From NCBI GenBank assembly GCA_029257405.1, contig JARIBO010000029.1, positions 16,764 through 80,763 of the forward strand: 64,000 nt of DNA, in the 5' to 3' direction. The translations under genes were made by a program, and so were the position numbers. Shown here piece after piece: positions 1-7,802 of the stretch; position 1 is the stretch's first letter, and each line of letters begins with the position of its first letter. The notes beneath the pieces are model-generated. The model was given only the letters and a program-made list of their open reading frames with translations, was not told the DNA's origin and did no database searches. Source of the stretch: Caryophanales bacterium. Lineage in GTDB: Bacteria; Bacillota; Bacilli; Bacillales; Amphibacillaceae.

Positions 1-26
1 TCTTTTTCAACTAGATTTAAATGCAA
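1..26 (-). CDS. possible 5' end of an unknown gene running off the left edge
   Basis: A strong ribosome binding site (AAGGAGGAG) is followed six bases later by a TTG codon that opens a frame reading MHLNLVEK before the window ends. A plausible promoter lies about 100 bases upstream at 127-155. Only eight or nine codons are visible, so no family can be named; the call rests on the Shine-Dalgarno spacing and the promoter alone. Confidence 0.4.
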
Positions 27-126
27 TATTGTCTCCTCCTTTTTGTTTAAAGCCATGCACCACTAAATTTAACATATAATGTCATAGATGCATGTTTATG
101 AGCCTTAATAACGCAGGTTACATTTT

Positions 127-155
127 ACTATACTGTTGAATTTTAAAAAAATCAA
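127..155 (-). promoter_or_regulatory. predicted promoter overlapped by an inverted repeat
   Basis: On the minus strand there is a -35 TTGATT (150-155), a 17-base spacer and a -10 TATAGT (127-132). The inverted repeat ACTGTTGA-N12-TCAACAGT (132-159, 28 bp overall) covers the -35 and touches the -10, which is the position expected for a repressor operator. The controlled gene would be the one cut off at the left edge. Confidence 0.4.
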
Positions 156-159
156 CAGT

Positions 160-409
160 TTTGTTAAGTTGTCACAAAGTCTCTACATCGTAAGTACATA
201 GACTTGACCTTATTTTTGTGAATTTATTACATTATTAATTTAAATATACACTGTCATTTTTAAGTAGATAAGAGTGAAGATACCTTCTATATAAAGAGCG
301 CTCATTACTCTTTACGTTTAGTCATACCCTTATCTCACCATATTTAAACTAATTAGTTTAAATATGATGTACAACCATTATGCAGTTCATCACAGTTAAC
401 GCAATTAAA
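160..409. other. intergenic stretch with a 28-bp perfect palindrome
   Basis: No coding frame with a ribosome binding site was found here. The only structured element is a perfect 28-bp palindrome at 339-366 (arms CATATTTAAACTAA and its complement), AT-rich and without a T-tract, so more likely an operator or cruciform than a terminator. The stretch separates the nik operon terminator from the promoter of the left-edge gene. Confidence 0.4.
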
Positions 410-457
410 AAAGCTTATCAGTCAGATTCTAAATTTAGAATCTGACTGATAAGCTTT
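405..457 (-). terminator. intrinsic terminator of the nik operon
   Basis: A perfect 48-bp palindrome (410-457, arms of 24 bases beginning AAGCTTATCAGTC) is followed on the minus strand by six T residues (407-412). It lies 32 bases beyond the nikE stop codon. The stem is much longer than is usual for a terminator. Confidence 0.85.
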
Positions 458-488
458 ATATTTTAACTTCCTTATATAAACATCAATA

Positions 489-1082
489 TTACAATTCAAC
501 GACTCTATCACAGAGTCTTTCAATTAGTTTAGGATGATGACTCACAATAAGCAGTCCCATATTTCTTTTTTTGGCAACTTCTAAAACAGCATGCCATATT
601 TGAGCTTGTGTTACTGCATCTAACATTGTGGTCATTTCATCTGCTATTAAAAAATGAGTTTTAGGACCTAATGCTCTTAACACACAAAACCTCTGTAATT
701 CTCCACCAGACAATTCATTTGGCCAGCGCGTTAACCATTGTTCTTCTATGCCTAATAAACTTGATAACTCTTGATCTACTTCTCCACCTTCATTAAGCAC
801 TTTGTTCATTCTCCACCGAGGGTTAACTGCTTTTTCAGGATGTTGAAAAACTAATTGGACTGGATGATAACCCTTTTTTGGAATAGGTTGTCCATCGATT
901 AGTACTTCTCCTTCTAAAGGATTTTCAAGACCTGCCAAGATCCGACAAAGCGTTGTTTTTCCCCTTCCACTTATACCTGTTAGGCCTACAATTTCTCCTG
1001 GCTTTAAAGTTAAATTAAATTCTTTAAATATCCATGGACCCTTATCATAACGAAAACTAATATTTCTTGCCTCAAGTTGCAT
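489..1082 (-). CDS. nikE: nickel ABC transporter, ATP-binding protein NikE-type
   Basis: This is the second ATPase of a two-ATPase NikABCDE/Opp-type importer and drives uptake at the inner face of the membrane. In its 197 residues one sees Walker A (GISGRGKT, about residues 37-44), the signature LSGGE (about 124) and a Walker B reading IADEMTTMLD, where the usual DEPT is DEMT, a variant common in nickel/staphylopine-type second ATPases. The start ATG overlaps the end of nikD by 11 bases, so the two are translationally coupled. It is the last gene of the operon and is followed by a strong terminator. Metal specificity is inferred from nikR at the head of the operon. Confidence 0.85.
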   Translation of the reverse strand: MQLEARNISFRYDKGPWIFKEFNLTLKPGEIVGLTGISGRGKTTLCRILAGLENPLEGEVLIDGQPIPKKGYHPVQLVFQHPEKAVNPRWRMNKVLNEGGEVDQELSSLLGIEEQWLTRWPNELSGGELQRFCVLRALGPKTHFLIADEMTTMLDAVTQAQIWHAVLEVAKKRNMGLLIVSHHPKLIERLCDRVVEL

Positions 1083-1989
1083 GAATGCACCTCACCATTC
1101 CTTCGCGAAGCTCACGCATTACAGGTTGAATTTTAAAACACTCAGCAGTTGAAAGTTCACAACGCGGAGCATACAAGCACCCCGTTGATAATTCATCGGG
1201 GTAAGGCTGTGATCCAGCAATGGGTGTAAAGTCATTTTGTGGTAAAGCCCGCCATAGTGCTTTGCTGTATGGGTGTCTTAATGTTTCACCTTTACCACTA
1301 AAATCCTTAGTTGACGCGACTTCTACGGTTGTTCCTGCATAAAAAACAGCAATTTTATCCGCTATGGTTAAAGCTGATTCAATATCATGCGTAATAAACA
1401 TTACTGTATGTCCATTATCTGCAAGCTCTCTGAAGCTTTTTAAGGCTTCTTCTATAACAGTCGGGTCTAAACCGGGAGTAGGTTCATCTGCAATGATTAA
1501 TTCTGCATCACTTGCAATCGCAGTTGCTAATAAAACGCGCCTTGCCATACCACCTGATAGTTGGTGTGGATACATTTTATTTACTTCTTCATCTAAATGA
1601 AGGCGAGCAAATATTTCTTTTCTTATATTTTCTGGATTACCTCTATTCACAGACGCCTCGACTTGTTTTCCCACATGCATAAGTGGATCTAAAAAATTAA
1701 CTGATTGCGGAATTAAGGCAATTTCTTTTCCACGCAACTTCGCTTGTCTCTTTTTAGTAAGTTGTTCACCTTGATACTTTATACTTCCGCTCATATTAGC
1801 ATTACTCGGTAAAATACCTAAAATCGCATGAGCGAGTAAACTCTTCCCAGAACCACTCGCTCCTACAACTGCAAGAATCTCACCTTTGTTAAGACTTACG
1901 TCTAGAGAAGATATGACATTTAATTCTTGTTGCTTTAATCCACTTATATATTGATTGAAAGATATTGATAAATCACTTACTTCAAGCAT
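1072..1989 (-). CDS. nikD: nickel ABC transporter, ATP-binding protein NikD-type
   Basis: First ATPase of the importer (305 residues). Walker A reads GASGSGKS (about 42-49), the signature is LSGGMARR and Walker B is IADEPTPGLD. The C-terminal cysteine-containing oligopeptide/nickel extension is present (CLYAPRCELSTAECF). I take the ATG of MLEVSDL as start because AGAGGTGA lies five bases upstream; the GTG three codons earlier is inside that ribosome binding site. It lies 43 bases after nikC and overlaps nikE. Confidence 0.87.
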   Translation of the reverse strand: MLEVSDLSISFNQYISGLKQQELNVISSLDVSLNKGEILAVVGASGSGKSLLAHAILGILPSNANMSGSIKYQGEQLTKKRQAKLRGKEIALIPQSVNFLDPLMHVGKQVEASVNRGNPENIRKEIFARLHLDEEVNKMYPHQLSGGMARRVLLATAIASDAELIIADEPTPGLDPTVIEEALKSFRELADNGHTVMFITHDIESALTIADKIAVFYAGTTVEVASTKDFSGKGETLRHPYSKALWRALPQNDFTPIAGSQPYPDELSTGCLYAPRCELSTAECFKIQPVMRELREGMVRCIHAT

Positions 1990-2032
1990 TGTCTTCACCT
2001 CTTTTATAAATTTCCACTAACTATGATTATTT

Positions 2033-2902
2033 TTACTCATTTGAACTGCTTGGATCTATAAACCTACGAAGGTTTGATCCAATTGTGTCAAAGGACCTGA
2101 CAACTAAAAGTAAAGAAAGTCCTGGGAAAAAGGCGAGCCACCACATACCTGAAGATAAGTATTTCATCGATTCTGATAAAATAATTCCAATTGCTGGTTC
2201 ATGCGGCGATAAACCTAAACCTAAAAAAGTAACCGCAGCTTCATGCAAGATTACATGAGGAAATAGTAACATGAAACCAATTAGCACTTGTGGAATTAAA
2301 TGCGGAAAAATATGATGAGCAGCAACCCACCAGCGCGATTTACCCATTCGCATAGATACTTGTACGTATTCTGCCGACCTAACTTGCATTACTTCTGCTC
2401 TGATCACTCTTGCAAGACTTGGCCAATGCGTGAGCATAAGCCCTATCACAATACCTTTAAAACCTCCACCAAACATAAATGAAATTAAAATCAATATGAC
2501 AAGGTGTGGAACACTTAGAAATAAGTCAATTAACCAAGAAACGATATTGTCTGCAACATTACCCATTGTTGCTGCAATCATACCTAGGATTAATGCGATA
2601 ATTACACTTCCAATTGCCCCTAGCAAACCTACTCCAATGCTCAAGGTAAGGCCCATGATTGTCCGTGCAAACATATCTCTACCTAACCAATCAGTTCCAA
2701 ATATATGTTCAAAAGAAGGAATTAAATTTCGAGAATTAAGACTTGTAGTAATTCTTTCTTCATCTATTAGGATTCCACCTAAAACAACACTTACTAGAAA
2801 GATTGATGCTACAGCAATTATAAAAATTGTTCTTTGTCTACGATTAAAAAAAGTTGATTTTTGTTTATAACTTTCAGCTTTTACATTAGGAGTGTTCATC
2901 AT
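2033..2902 (-). CDS. nikC: nickel ABC transporter permease NikC-type
   Basis: Membrane permease of the importer (289 residues), family OppC/NikC. An N-terminal cytoplasmic arm is followed by a first membrane helix near residues 27-47, the extracellular OppC-type loop (FGTDWLGRD) and four or five further helices. The EAA cytoplasmic loop appears as EYVQVSMRMGKSRW. The start overlaps the nikB stop (ATGA), typical of coupled translation; a second ATG directly follows and could equally be used. Confidence 0.87.
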   Translation of the reverse strand: MMNTPNVKAESYKQKSTFFNRRQRTIFIIAVASIFLVSVVLGGILIDEERITTSLNSRNLIPSFEHIFGTDWLGRDMFARTIMGLTLSIGVGLLGAIGSVIIALILGMIAATMGNVADNIVSWLIDLFLSVPHLVILILISFMFGGGFKGIVIGLMLTHWPSLARVIRAEVMQVRSAEYVQVSMRMGKSRWWVAAHHIFPHLIPQVLIGFMLLFPHVILHEAAVTFLGLGLSPHEPAIGIILSESMKYLSSGMWWLAFFPGLSLLLVVRSFDTIGSNLRRFIDPSSSNE

Positions 2903-3885
2903 GTACCTCTTTTCTCCTTCATTCTTGGATCTACTATATAGTAGATTAAATCAGCAATTAAATTTCCAGCAAAAACAAATATCGTACTAAATATAACTAT
3001 CCCTAATAAAAGAGGTACATCACCTTTAATACCAGCGTCTACTGTTGCTTGTCCAAGACCTGGATATGAAAATACTTGCTCAGCTAAAACTGCTCCGCCA
3101 AATAATTCACTAAATCCAGCAAACTGTAAAGTTATTGCAGGTAGCGCTATATTTCTTAATCCATGTCGCCAGAAAAGTAGAAAACCACTTTCTCCTCTTG
3201 CTTTTGCAAAAAGTATATAATCACTCTCGAGCACATCAACTAACTTTTCACGTGTATGAAGTGCAACGTTTGAAACACCTATAATACTTAATGTTAAGGC
3301 CGGAAGTATTAGATGTTGGATGCGTGAAGAAAGAGTTACATCTTCAGTAAGTACTCCTGCTGGGACACCTAAACCTATCGGGAACCATCCTAGCCAGACT
3401 GAGAAAACAATAAGCATTAATAATCCCATCCAAAACGTAGGAGTCGATGCAAGTGTGTAACAATACCACTGAATTAAACGATCTAACCATGTACCTTTTT
3501 TCATTGCCGAAACAACTCCAAGTACAAAACCAATAATTCCAGATAAGGACCACGCGACCAACATTAAAATAATCGAATTTGTAAATCGTTCTCCTATCAC
3601 TTCAGAAACAGGTATCCGATAAATCATTGAAGTTCCTAAATCACCAGAAAGAACTGAAGTACTCCAATTAGAAAATTGAACCATAAAAGGATCATTGAGT
3701 CCCCAATATTCTGCGATTTCTTCTCGCTGCTCTGGACTGACATTTAACATATCTGCACCAATATAAGCTTGAACAGGATCAATTGGTGAGTTTTTCATAA
3801 GTAAAAAAGAAATAAAACTAATGGCAACCAATAAAGTTGCCATTTTAATTCCTTTAAATAATATAAATCGGCCAAATCTTCGCAT
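2899..3885 (-). CDS. nikB: nickel ABC transporter permease NikB-type
   Basis: First permease (328 residues), family OppB/NikB. An N-terminal helix (about 11-30) precedes the loop PIDPVQAYIG and the conserved stretch reading YWGLNDP. Five further helices follow, with the EAA loop YILFAKARGESG between them. It begins one base after the nikA stop and overlaps nikC by four bases. It would form the heterodimeric channel with NikC. Confidence 0.87.
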   Translation of the reverse strand: MRRFGRFILFKGIKMATLLVAISFISFLLMKNSPIDPVQAYIGADMLNVSPEQREEIAEYWGLNDPFMVQFSNWSTSVLSGDLGTSMIYRIPVSEVIGERFTNSIILMLVAWSLSGIIGFVLGVVSAMKKGTWLDRLIQWYCYTLASTPTFWMGLLMLIVFSVWLGWFPIGLGVPAGVLTEDVTLSSRIQHLILPALTLSIIGVSNVALHTREKLVDVLESDYILFAKARGESGFLLFWRHGLRNIALPAITLQFAGFSELFGGAVLAEQVFSYPGLGQATVDAGIKGDVPLLLGIVIFSTIFVFAGNLIADLIYYIVDPRMKEKRGT

Positions 3886-3886
3886 G

Positions 3887-5515
3887 TTACTTACTCCATT
3901 TCCAATCTACAATATTATCTGTTGCAGGCCAACCATGCCCATGAACATGAATTCTTTGTTTACCTATATCTAGATTATCTTTGGCTAAATACAAATGATC
4001 AATATTTACTAACCATATCCAAGGAGCGTCGCCTTTTCCACTTAGACCAGTTTCCCCGTCCCACTGTGCTTTTTTCCAATATTCAAGTGCTTCTTCTTCA
4101 CTTTCTGCTTTGAAAGCTTGATCAAAGTATTTATCAACAGTTTTATTTTTATAGAAGCCTGTATTATAAAAATCTAATCCTGCATTTTCACTACCATAAA
4201 TATCTGATAACTCTCCTGGATTGTGACTTCCCCACCCTAATAAAGTAGCTTCAGAATGCATTTTTTGTTCAATTATATCCCAACTTGCACCCTTAACTTT
4301 TATATTAATTCCTAATGGTTTAAGCATATCTGCCACTGAAATTGCAAGTGATTGTCTAATCGTATCGTCAGCTGAATAATAAAGTTCAAATTCTGCTTTT
4401 AAAGAGTCTTTTTCTAAAATCCCATCGCCATTTTTATCTTCCCAACCAGCTTCTTCTAAGATTTTACTTGCACCTTCCAAATCATTATCTTCAATAACTG
4501 TTTCGGAATTCCACCATGGTAATCCATCAACTGACGTATATGCTGGTGTTCCATGCCCTTCTAAAACACTATCAATTAAAGCTTCACGGTCAACAGCAAT
4601 ATCAATCGCTTTACGTATCGCTAAGTCTGACGTGACATCGTTTCCTATTAAAATACCATCCTCTGTCGTTTCACCTGATTTTACATATGGAAATGAAATT
4701 CCACGATTGTCCACTGTTTGGACTGTTTCAAGTTTCATGCCTGGTACTTCTTGATTACTAAAAGCTGCTGGTATATATGTTATATCTACAGTACCTGCTT
4801 GTGCAGCAGCAAAGGCAGCATCTTCATTTAAAAATAAGAATGTCAATTTTTTAAAATATGGCTTTGTATCATAATATTCAGGATTAGCTTCAACGATTAG
4901 TTGTTGCCCTTTATCCCATTGAACAAATTTAAATGGTCCTGACCCTACTGGATTTGTAGCATAATCTTTATCATAAGCATGTTCAGGAACAATTCCTGTT
5001 GCAACCAATGTATTTATAAATGTTGATTGTTTTTCTTTAAGGATAAATTCAACATTTGTTTCATCAATTACATTTACTTTGTCGATAACTTGAAGATCTA
5101 CAACAGAGCCAGCTTCAGCAGCTGTATCATATGTAAATTTGATATCTGAAGCAGTTAAAGGTTCACCGTCAGAAAACTTTACATCATCTCGTAACGTTAT
5201 CGTCCATTCTTTTCCGTCTTCACTCACTTCATAATCTTTAGCAAGATCATTTACAACATTTAAATCATCATCTCTTTTTAATATTGTACTTTGGAAAAGC
5301 GGTGAACCATAACGTCCCCAACCTGCCGTTGGATCGAATCCATCGTCTGGCTCTAAACCAAATGCTAATACAAGTTCTTCTTTTTCTTCCTCTGCTTTGT
5401 TATCAGCTTCTTTTTCAGAACTTGCTTGATTAGACTCTCCTGACCCACATCCAGCTAACACAATAATCATAAACAACGTAAAAATTCCAATAATACTTAA
5501 TTTTTTATTTCTCAT
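3887..5515 (-). CDS. nikA: nickel-binding lipoprotein NikA-type (family 5 solute-binding protein)
   Basis: Extracytoplasmic ligand receptor of the importer, 542 residues. The start at MRNKKLS is chosen because AGGAGGAG lies five bases upstream; the frame extends further but without a ribosome binding site. A positively charged n-region, a hydrophobic core and the lipobox LAGC (Cys about 23) show a lipoprotein anchored on the outer leaflet, followed by a Ser/Glu/Lys-rich linker. The mature part has the SBP_bac_5 pattern (VKFSDGEPLTASDIKFTYD). Family 5 also binds peptides and opines; the nickel assignment comes from nikR 22 bases upstream. Confidence 0.85.
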   Translation of the reverse strand: MRNKKLSIIGIFTLFMIIVLAGCGSGESNQASSEKEADNKAEEEKEELVLAFGLEPDDGFDPTAGWGRYGSPLFQSTILKRDDDLNVVNDLAKDYEVSEDGKEWTITLRDDVKFSDGEPLTASDIKFTYDTAAEAGSVVDLQVIDKVNVIDETNVEFILKEKQSTFINTLVATGIVPEHAYDKDYATNPVGSGPFKFVQWDKGQQLIVEANPEYYDTKPYFKKLTFLFLNEDAAFAAAQAGTVDITYIPAAFSNQEVPGMKLETVQTVDNRGISFPYVKSGETTEDGILIGNDVTSDLAIRKAIDIAVDREALIDSVLEGHGTPAYTSVDGLPWWNSETVIEDNDLEGASKILEEAGWEDKNGDGILEKDSLKAEFELYYSADDTIRQSLAISVADMLKPLGINIKVKGASWDIIEQKMHSEATLLGWGSHNPGELSDIYGSENAGLDFYNTGFYKNKTVDKYFDQAFKAESEEEALEYWKKAQWDGETGLSGKGDAPWIWLVNIDHLYLAKDNLDIGKQRIHVHGHGWPATDNIVDWKWSK

Positions 5516-5537
5516 TTTTCTCCTCCTATTATATAGA

Positions 5538-5957
5538 TTAAACATGTTCTACTGGCGCTACTGTAAACTTGCCATAATTTACGCCTTTTAAACTTGTTAA
5601 TTTATAGCTAAGTTCTCGAACATCTTTTACCTTACCTTGAACAACAATAAGTTCTAAACAATTTCCATGGTCTAAATGAAAATGTGTCGTTGCAAGAATT
5701 AAATGATGCTTTCCGTGTTGAATTTCAGTCATTTCTTCAAGTAAGTTGCGTTGGTGATGATCGTAAAATAGAAGGATACTTCCTGCTATCATTTGTTCAT
5801 CATCGTCATATGAGTGTTCTAAAATTGCTTCTCTTACAAGATCACGTACGGCTTCAGAACGATTTTCGTACCCCCTAATCGTAACTAAATGGTCAAATTT
5901 ATTAAGTAAATCACTTTCCATTGAAACACTAAATCTTTTTAACGAAGAACCTGACAT
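5538..5957 (-). CDS. nikR: nickel-responsive transcriptional repressor NikR
   Basis: A ribbon-helix-helix repressor (139 residues) that binds a 28-bp palindrome when loaded with nickel. The N-terminal RHH domain (residues 5-48) has the pattern RFSVSMESDLLNKFD...RGYENRSEAVRD. The C-terminal ACT-like domain carries all four high-affinity nickel ligands in the known spacing: His81, His92, His94 and Cys100, matching E. coli His76, His87, His89 and Cys95. It is first in the nik operon, 22 bases before nikA, and two candidate operators lie upstream (5988-6015 and 6121-6148), so autoregulation is expected. NikR is uncommon in Bacillales. Confidence 0.92.
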   Translation of the reverse strand: MSGSSLKRFSVSMESDLLNKFDHLVTIRGYENRSEAVRDLVREAILEHSYDDDEQMIAGSILLFYDHHQRNLLEEMTEIQHGKHHLILATTHFHLDHGNCLELIVVQGKVKDVRELSYKLTSLKGVNYGKFTVAPVEHV

Positions 5958-5987
5958 AATTTTTTTACCCCACCTTTCAAATTAATA

Positions 5988-6029
5988 GTGTTACGTTTAT
6001 TCACATTCGTAACACGAATGAGCATTATA
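5988..6029 (-). promoter_or_regulatory. NikR-type operator 1 with proximal nik promoter -10
   Basis: The palindrome GTGTTACG-N12-CGTAACAC occupies 5988-6015, exactly 28 bp, the length of known NikR operators. On the minus strand a -10 TATAAT (6024-6029) sits eight bases upstream, so the operator covers about +2 to +30, where a repressor would block initiation. The -35 is weak. The operator is 30 bp before nikR. Confidence 0.7.
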
Positions 6030-6120
6030 ATTCCTATGTGATGATTACTAACTTCTAAATAACGCTTTTTAATAAATAGTTAAACATACTTACTTTTTCT
6101 ATTCTGTATTTCACTTATAA

Positions 6121-6165
6121 GTGTTACGTTTGTATATCTTCGTAACACTCGTAATTATCATTATA
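6121..6165 (-). promoter_or_regulatory. NikR-type operator 2 with distal nik promoter -10
   Basis: A second palindrome with identical arms, GTGTTACG-N12-CGTAACAC, lies at 6121-6148. A -10 TATAAT (6160-6165) is 11 bases upstream on the minus strand. The module resembles operator 1 beyond the arms (TATAATG...ATT before, ACGTAACACT..ATAA after), suggesting a local duplication of a promoter-operator unit. Confidence 0.65.
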
Positions 6166-6515
6166 CCTAATAATTAAACATAAGAAAAGCATTATCCTTA
6201 ATTTTCTACTAAATCACATATATTGATGATAAATTTAAATCCTTATTCCATGATTATTTAACTTATTACTTCATTTATCTACTCAAACTATCCTTTTGTT
6301 CTGATTTTTTTTGTAAATTGTTTCATTAATTATTTGGTTTTTTAATGAAATTCCAGTTCTTAAAATCGACACATATATCTAAATTGTGACTTTGTAACAT
6401 GCGTGTTATTTTTTAACAATACCTTTACACCAACGTTTTAAACTGTTTTGTTCTTTGTTCCATACTTTCAAAAATGAATTAATGTTAAATTTAATCAAAA
6501 AAATTCAATTTTGTT
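6166..6515. other. intergenic stretch between nikR promoters and the EamA exporter
   Basis: AT-rich, with no frame that has a ribosome binding site. The only notable element is a short inverted repeat TAACA-TGCG-TGTTA at 6395-6408, a possible protein-binding site. No riboswitch pattern was recognised. Confidence 0.4.
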
Positions 6516-6544
6516 TTGCTTTTTATCATTCCCTATGGTAAATT
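6516..6544 (+). promoter_or_regulatory. predicted promoter of the EamA-family gene
   Basis: A -35 TTGCTT (6516-6521), a 17-base spacer and a -10 TAAATT (6539-6544). It would give a leader of about 100 bases containing the small palindrome CGTTAATTAACG. Both hexamers are imperfect. Confidence 0.35.
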
Positions 6545-6650
6545 CTTAGTAAGAAAAGTGTTAGGGGATCGTTAATTAACGTAAATTGTTACTACTAAAA
6601 TAAACGCATACCAACTTCCCTTATACAAAAATAAACTTAGGAGTGATTAA

Positions 6651-7706
6651 ATGGCGAACATCCCACAAGGCAACGCAAGTGGCGAAAAAATGAGTACCGC
6701 ATATATAATCTTAATTATCGGGGTTCTCGGGGTTGCATTCTCTGCACCTTTTGTAAAACTATCAAACTTTGAACCCGCAACATCAGTTATTTTACGTGTT
6801 GGAATAGGTGCACTTGTACTACTTCCGTTTTACTTTAGAGAAATTAAGAAACTTGGTAAACTTAATAAAACAGGTGTCATACTTTCACTTGTTGCCGGTA
6901 TATTTCTCGGTATTGACTTTACGGCATGGAATTATTCTATATACTATGTAGGTTCAGGTATTGCTTCAATTTTACTTAACCTTCAAATCATTATTTTACC
7001 TGCACTTGCAGCAATTTTTGATAGAGAAAGAATTCCAAAATCATTCTTTATCATTGCTCCAATTATGATTTTAGGTGTTTTAATGACAGGTGGTATTTTT
7101 GAAGGCGGTGGAGCTGCAACAAATGAGCCGACTGTTCTTGGTATGAGTCTTGCTGTTGTAGGTACAATCGCAGGTTCTATCTCTGGTGTTTGTTATGGTA
7201 TTTACCTTTATACAAGCAGAAAAGCAACGAGAGTTAACGTTGGACAGTTCGTTCAGCCAATGTTCTTAGCTTCTGTCTCACAGTTAGTTGCTCCAGCTTT
7301 ATTCTTACTTGTTACTGGTCGTGGTTTAAGCTTAAACCAAGGTGTTATGACAGGTACAGGTTCAGAACAAGTATTAGCAACTGGTGGACTTTCAGATTTA
7401 GATATTTTCGCTACAAATGGTGATATGATTACTGGAACGAACTGGTTCTGGATGATTATGTTAGCAATCTTTGGTCAAGCTATCGCATGGACATTTATCC
7501 AGTATGGTTCAGTACGCTTGAACCCTACAGTTGTTGCAGGTTTATTACTACTGAGCCCAATTGCTACAGTATCAGTTATTGCACCAATTATGTTCAGTGA
7601 AATTCCTTCAGTAATTCAAGTTCTTGGTGTTGTTGTTGTACTATTAGCAGTAGCATACCAAAACGGTATTCATAAAATGTTTCTCGGTAAAGCGAAACGA
7701 GAATGA
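6651..7706 (+). CDS. EamA/DMT-family transporter
   Basis: Ten-helix drug/metabolite-type membrane transporter, 351 residues, with two EamA repeats (about residues 18-145 and 168-340). The second repeat is interrupted by a longer non-hydrophobic loop (about 225-265, Gly/Thr/Asp-rich). AGGAGTG precedes the ATG by seven bases. Substrate cannot be told from sequence. It is divergent from the nik operon, but 690 bases separate them and no NikR palindrome abuts its own promoter. It ends at a bidirectional terminator shared with the permease gene opposite. Confidence 0.75.
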   Translation: MANIPQGNASGEKMSTAYIILIIGVLGVAFSAPFVKLSNFEPATSVILRVGIGALVLLPFYFREIKKLGKLNKTGVILSLVAGIFLGIDFTAWNYSIYYVGSGIASILLNLQIIILPALAAIFDRERIPKSFFIIAPIMILGVLMTGGIFEGGGAATNEPTVLGMSLAVVGTIAGSISGVCYGIYLYTSRKATRVNVGQFVQPMFLASVSQLVAPALFLLVTGRGLSLNQGVMTGTGSEQVLATGGLSDLDIFATNGDMITGTNWFWMIMLAIFGQAIAWTFIQYGSVRLNPTVVAGLLLLSPIATVSVIAPIMFSEIPSVIQVLGVVVVLLAVAYQNGIHKMFLGKAKRE

Positions 7707-7751
7707 CCATATAAATAAACTTTAAATTAAATACAAATTAAGCATTATTTT

Positions 7752-7790
7752 AAAACAGGCCCAAGTAGATAATCTACTTGGGCCTGTTTT
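7752..7790. terminator. bidirectional terminator
   Basis: Perfect inverted repeat with 19-base arms (AAAACAGGCCCAAGTAGAT and complement) and a single-base centre, flanked by A-run and T-run. It sits between the convergent EamA gene and the NCS2 permease. Confidence 0.9.
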
Positions 7791-7802
7791 ATTTTGATTA
7801 AT

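Noticed and set aside
2430..2870. A 146-codon plus-strand frame opposite nikC
   Set aside because: Reflects the hydrophobic codon pattern of the permease gene read backwards; no ribosome binding site.
5538..5957. The ribbon-helix-helix protein as an antitoxin of a toxin-antitoxin pair
   Set aside because: It has the complete NikR C-terminal nickel site and heads a nickel transporter operon; no small toxin gene is adjacent.
6166..6650. A riboswitch ahead of the EamA exporter (for example guanidine or SAM classes)
   Set aside because: No conserved blocks of any aptamer that I can recognise, and no terminator or sequestering hairpin before the start codon.
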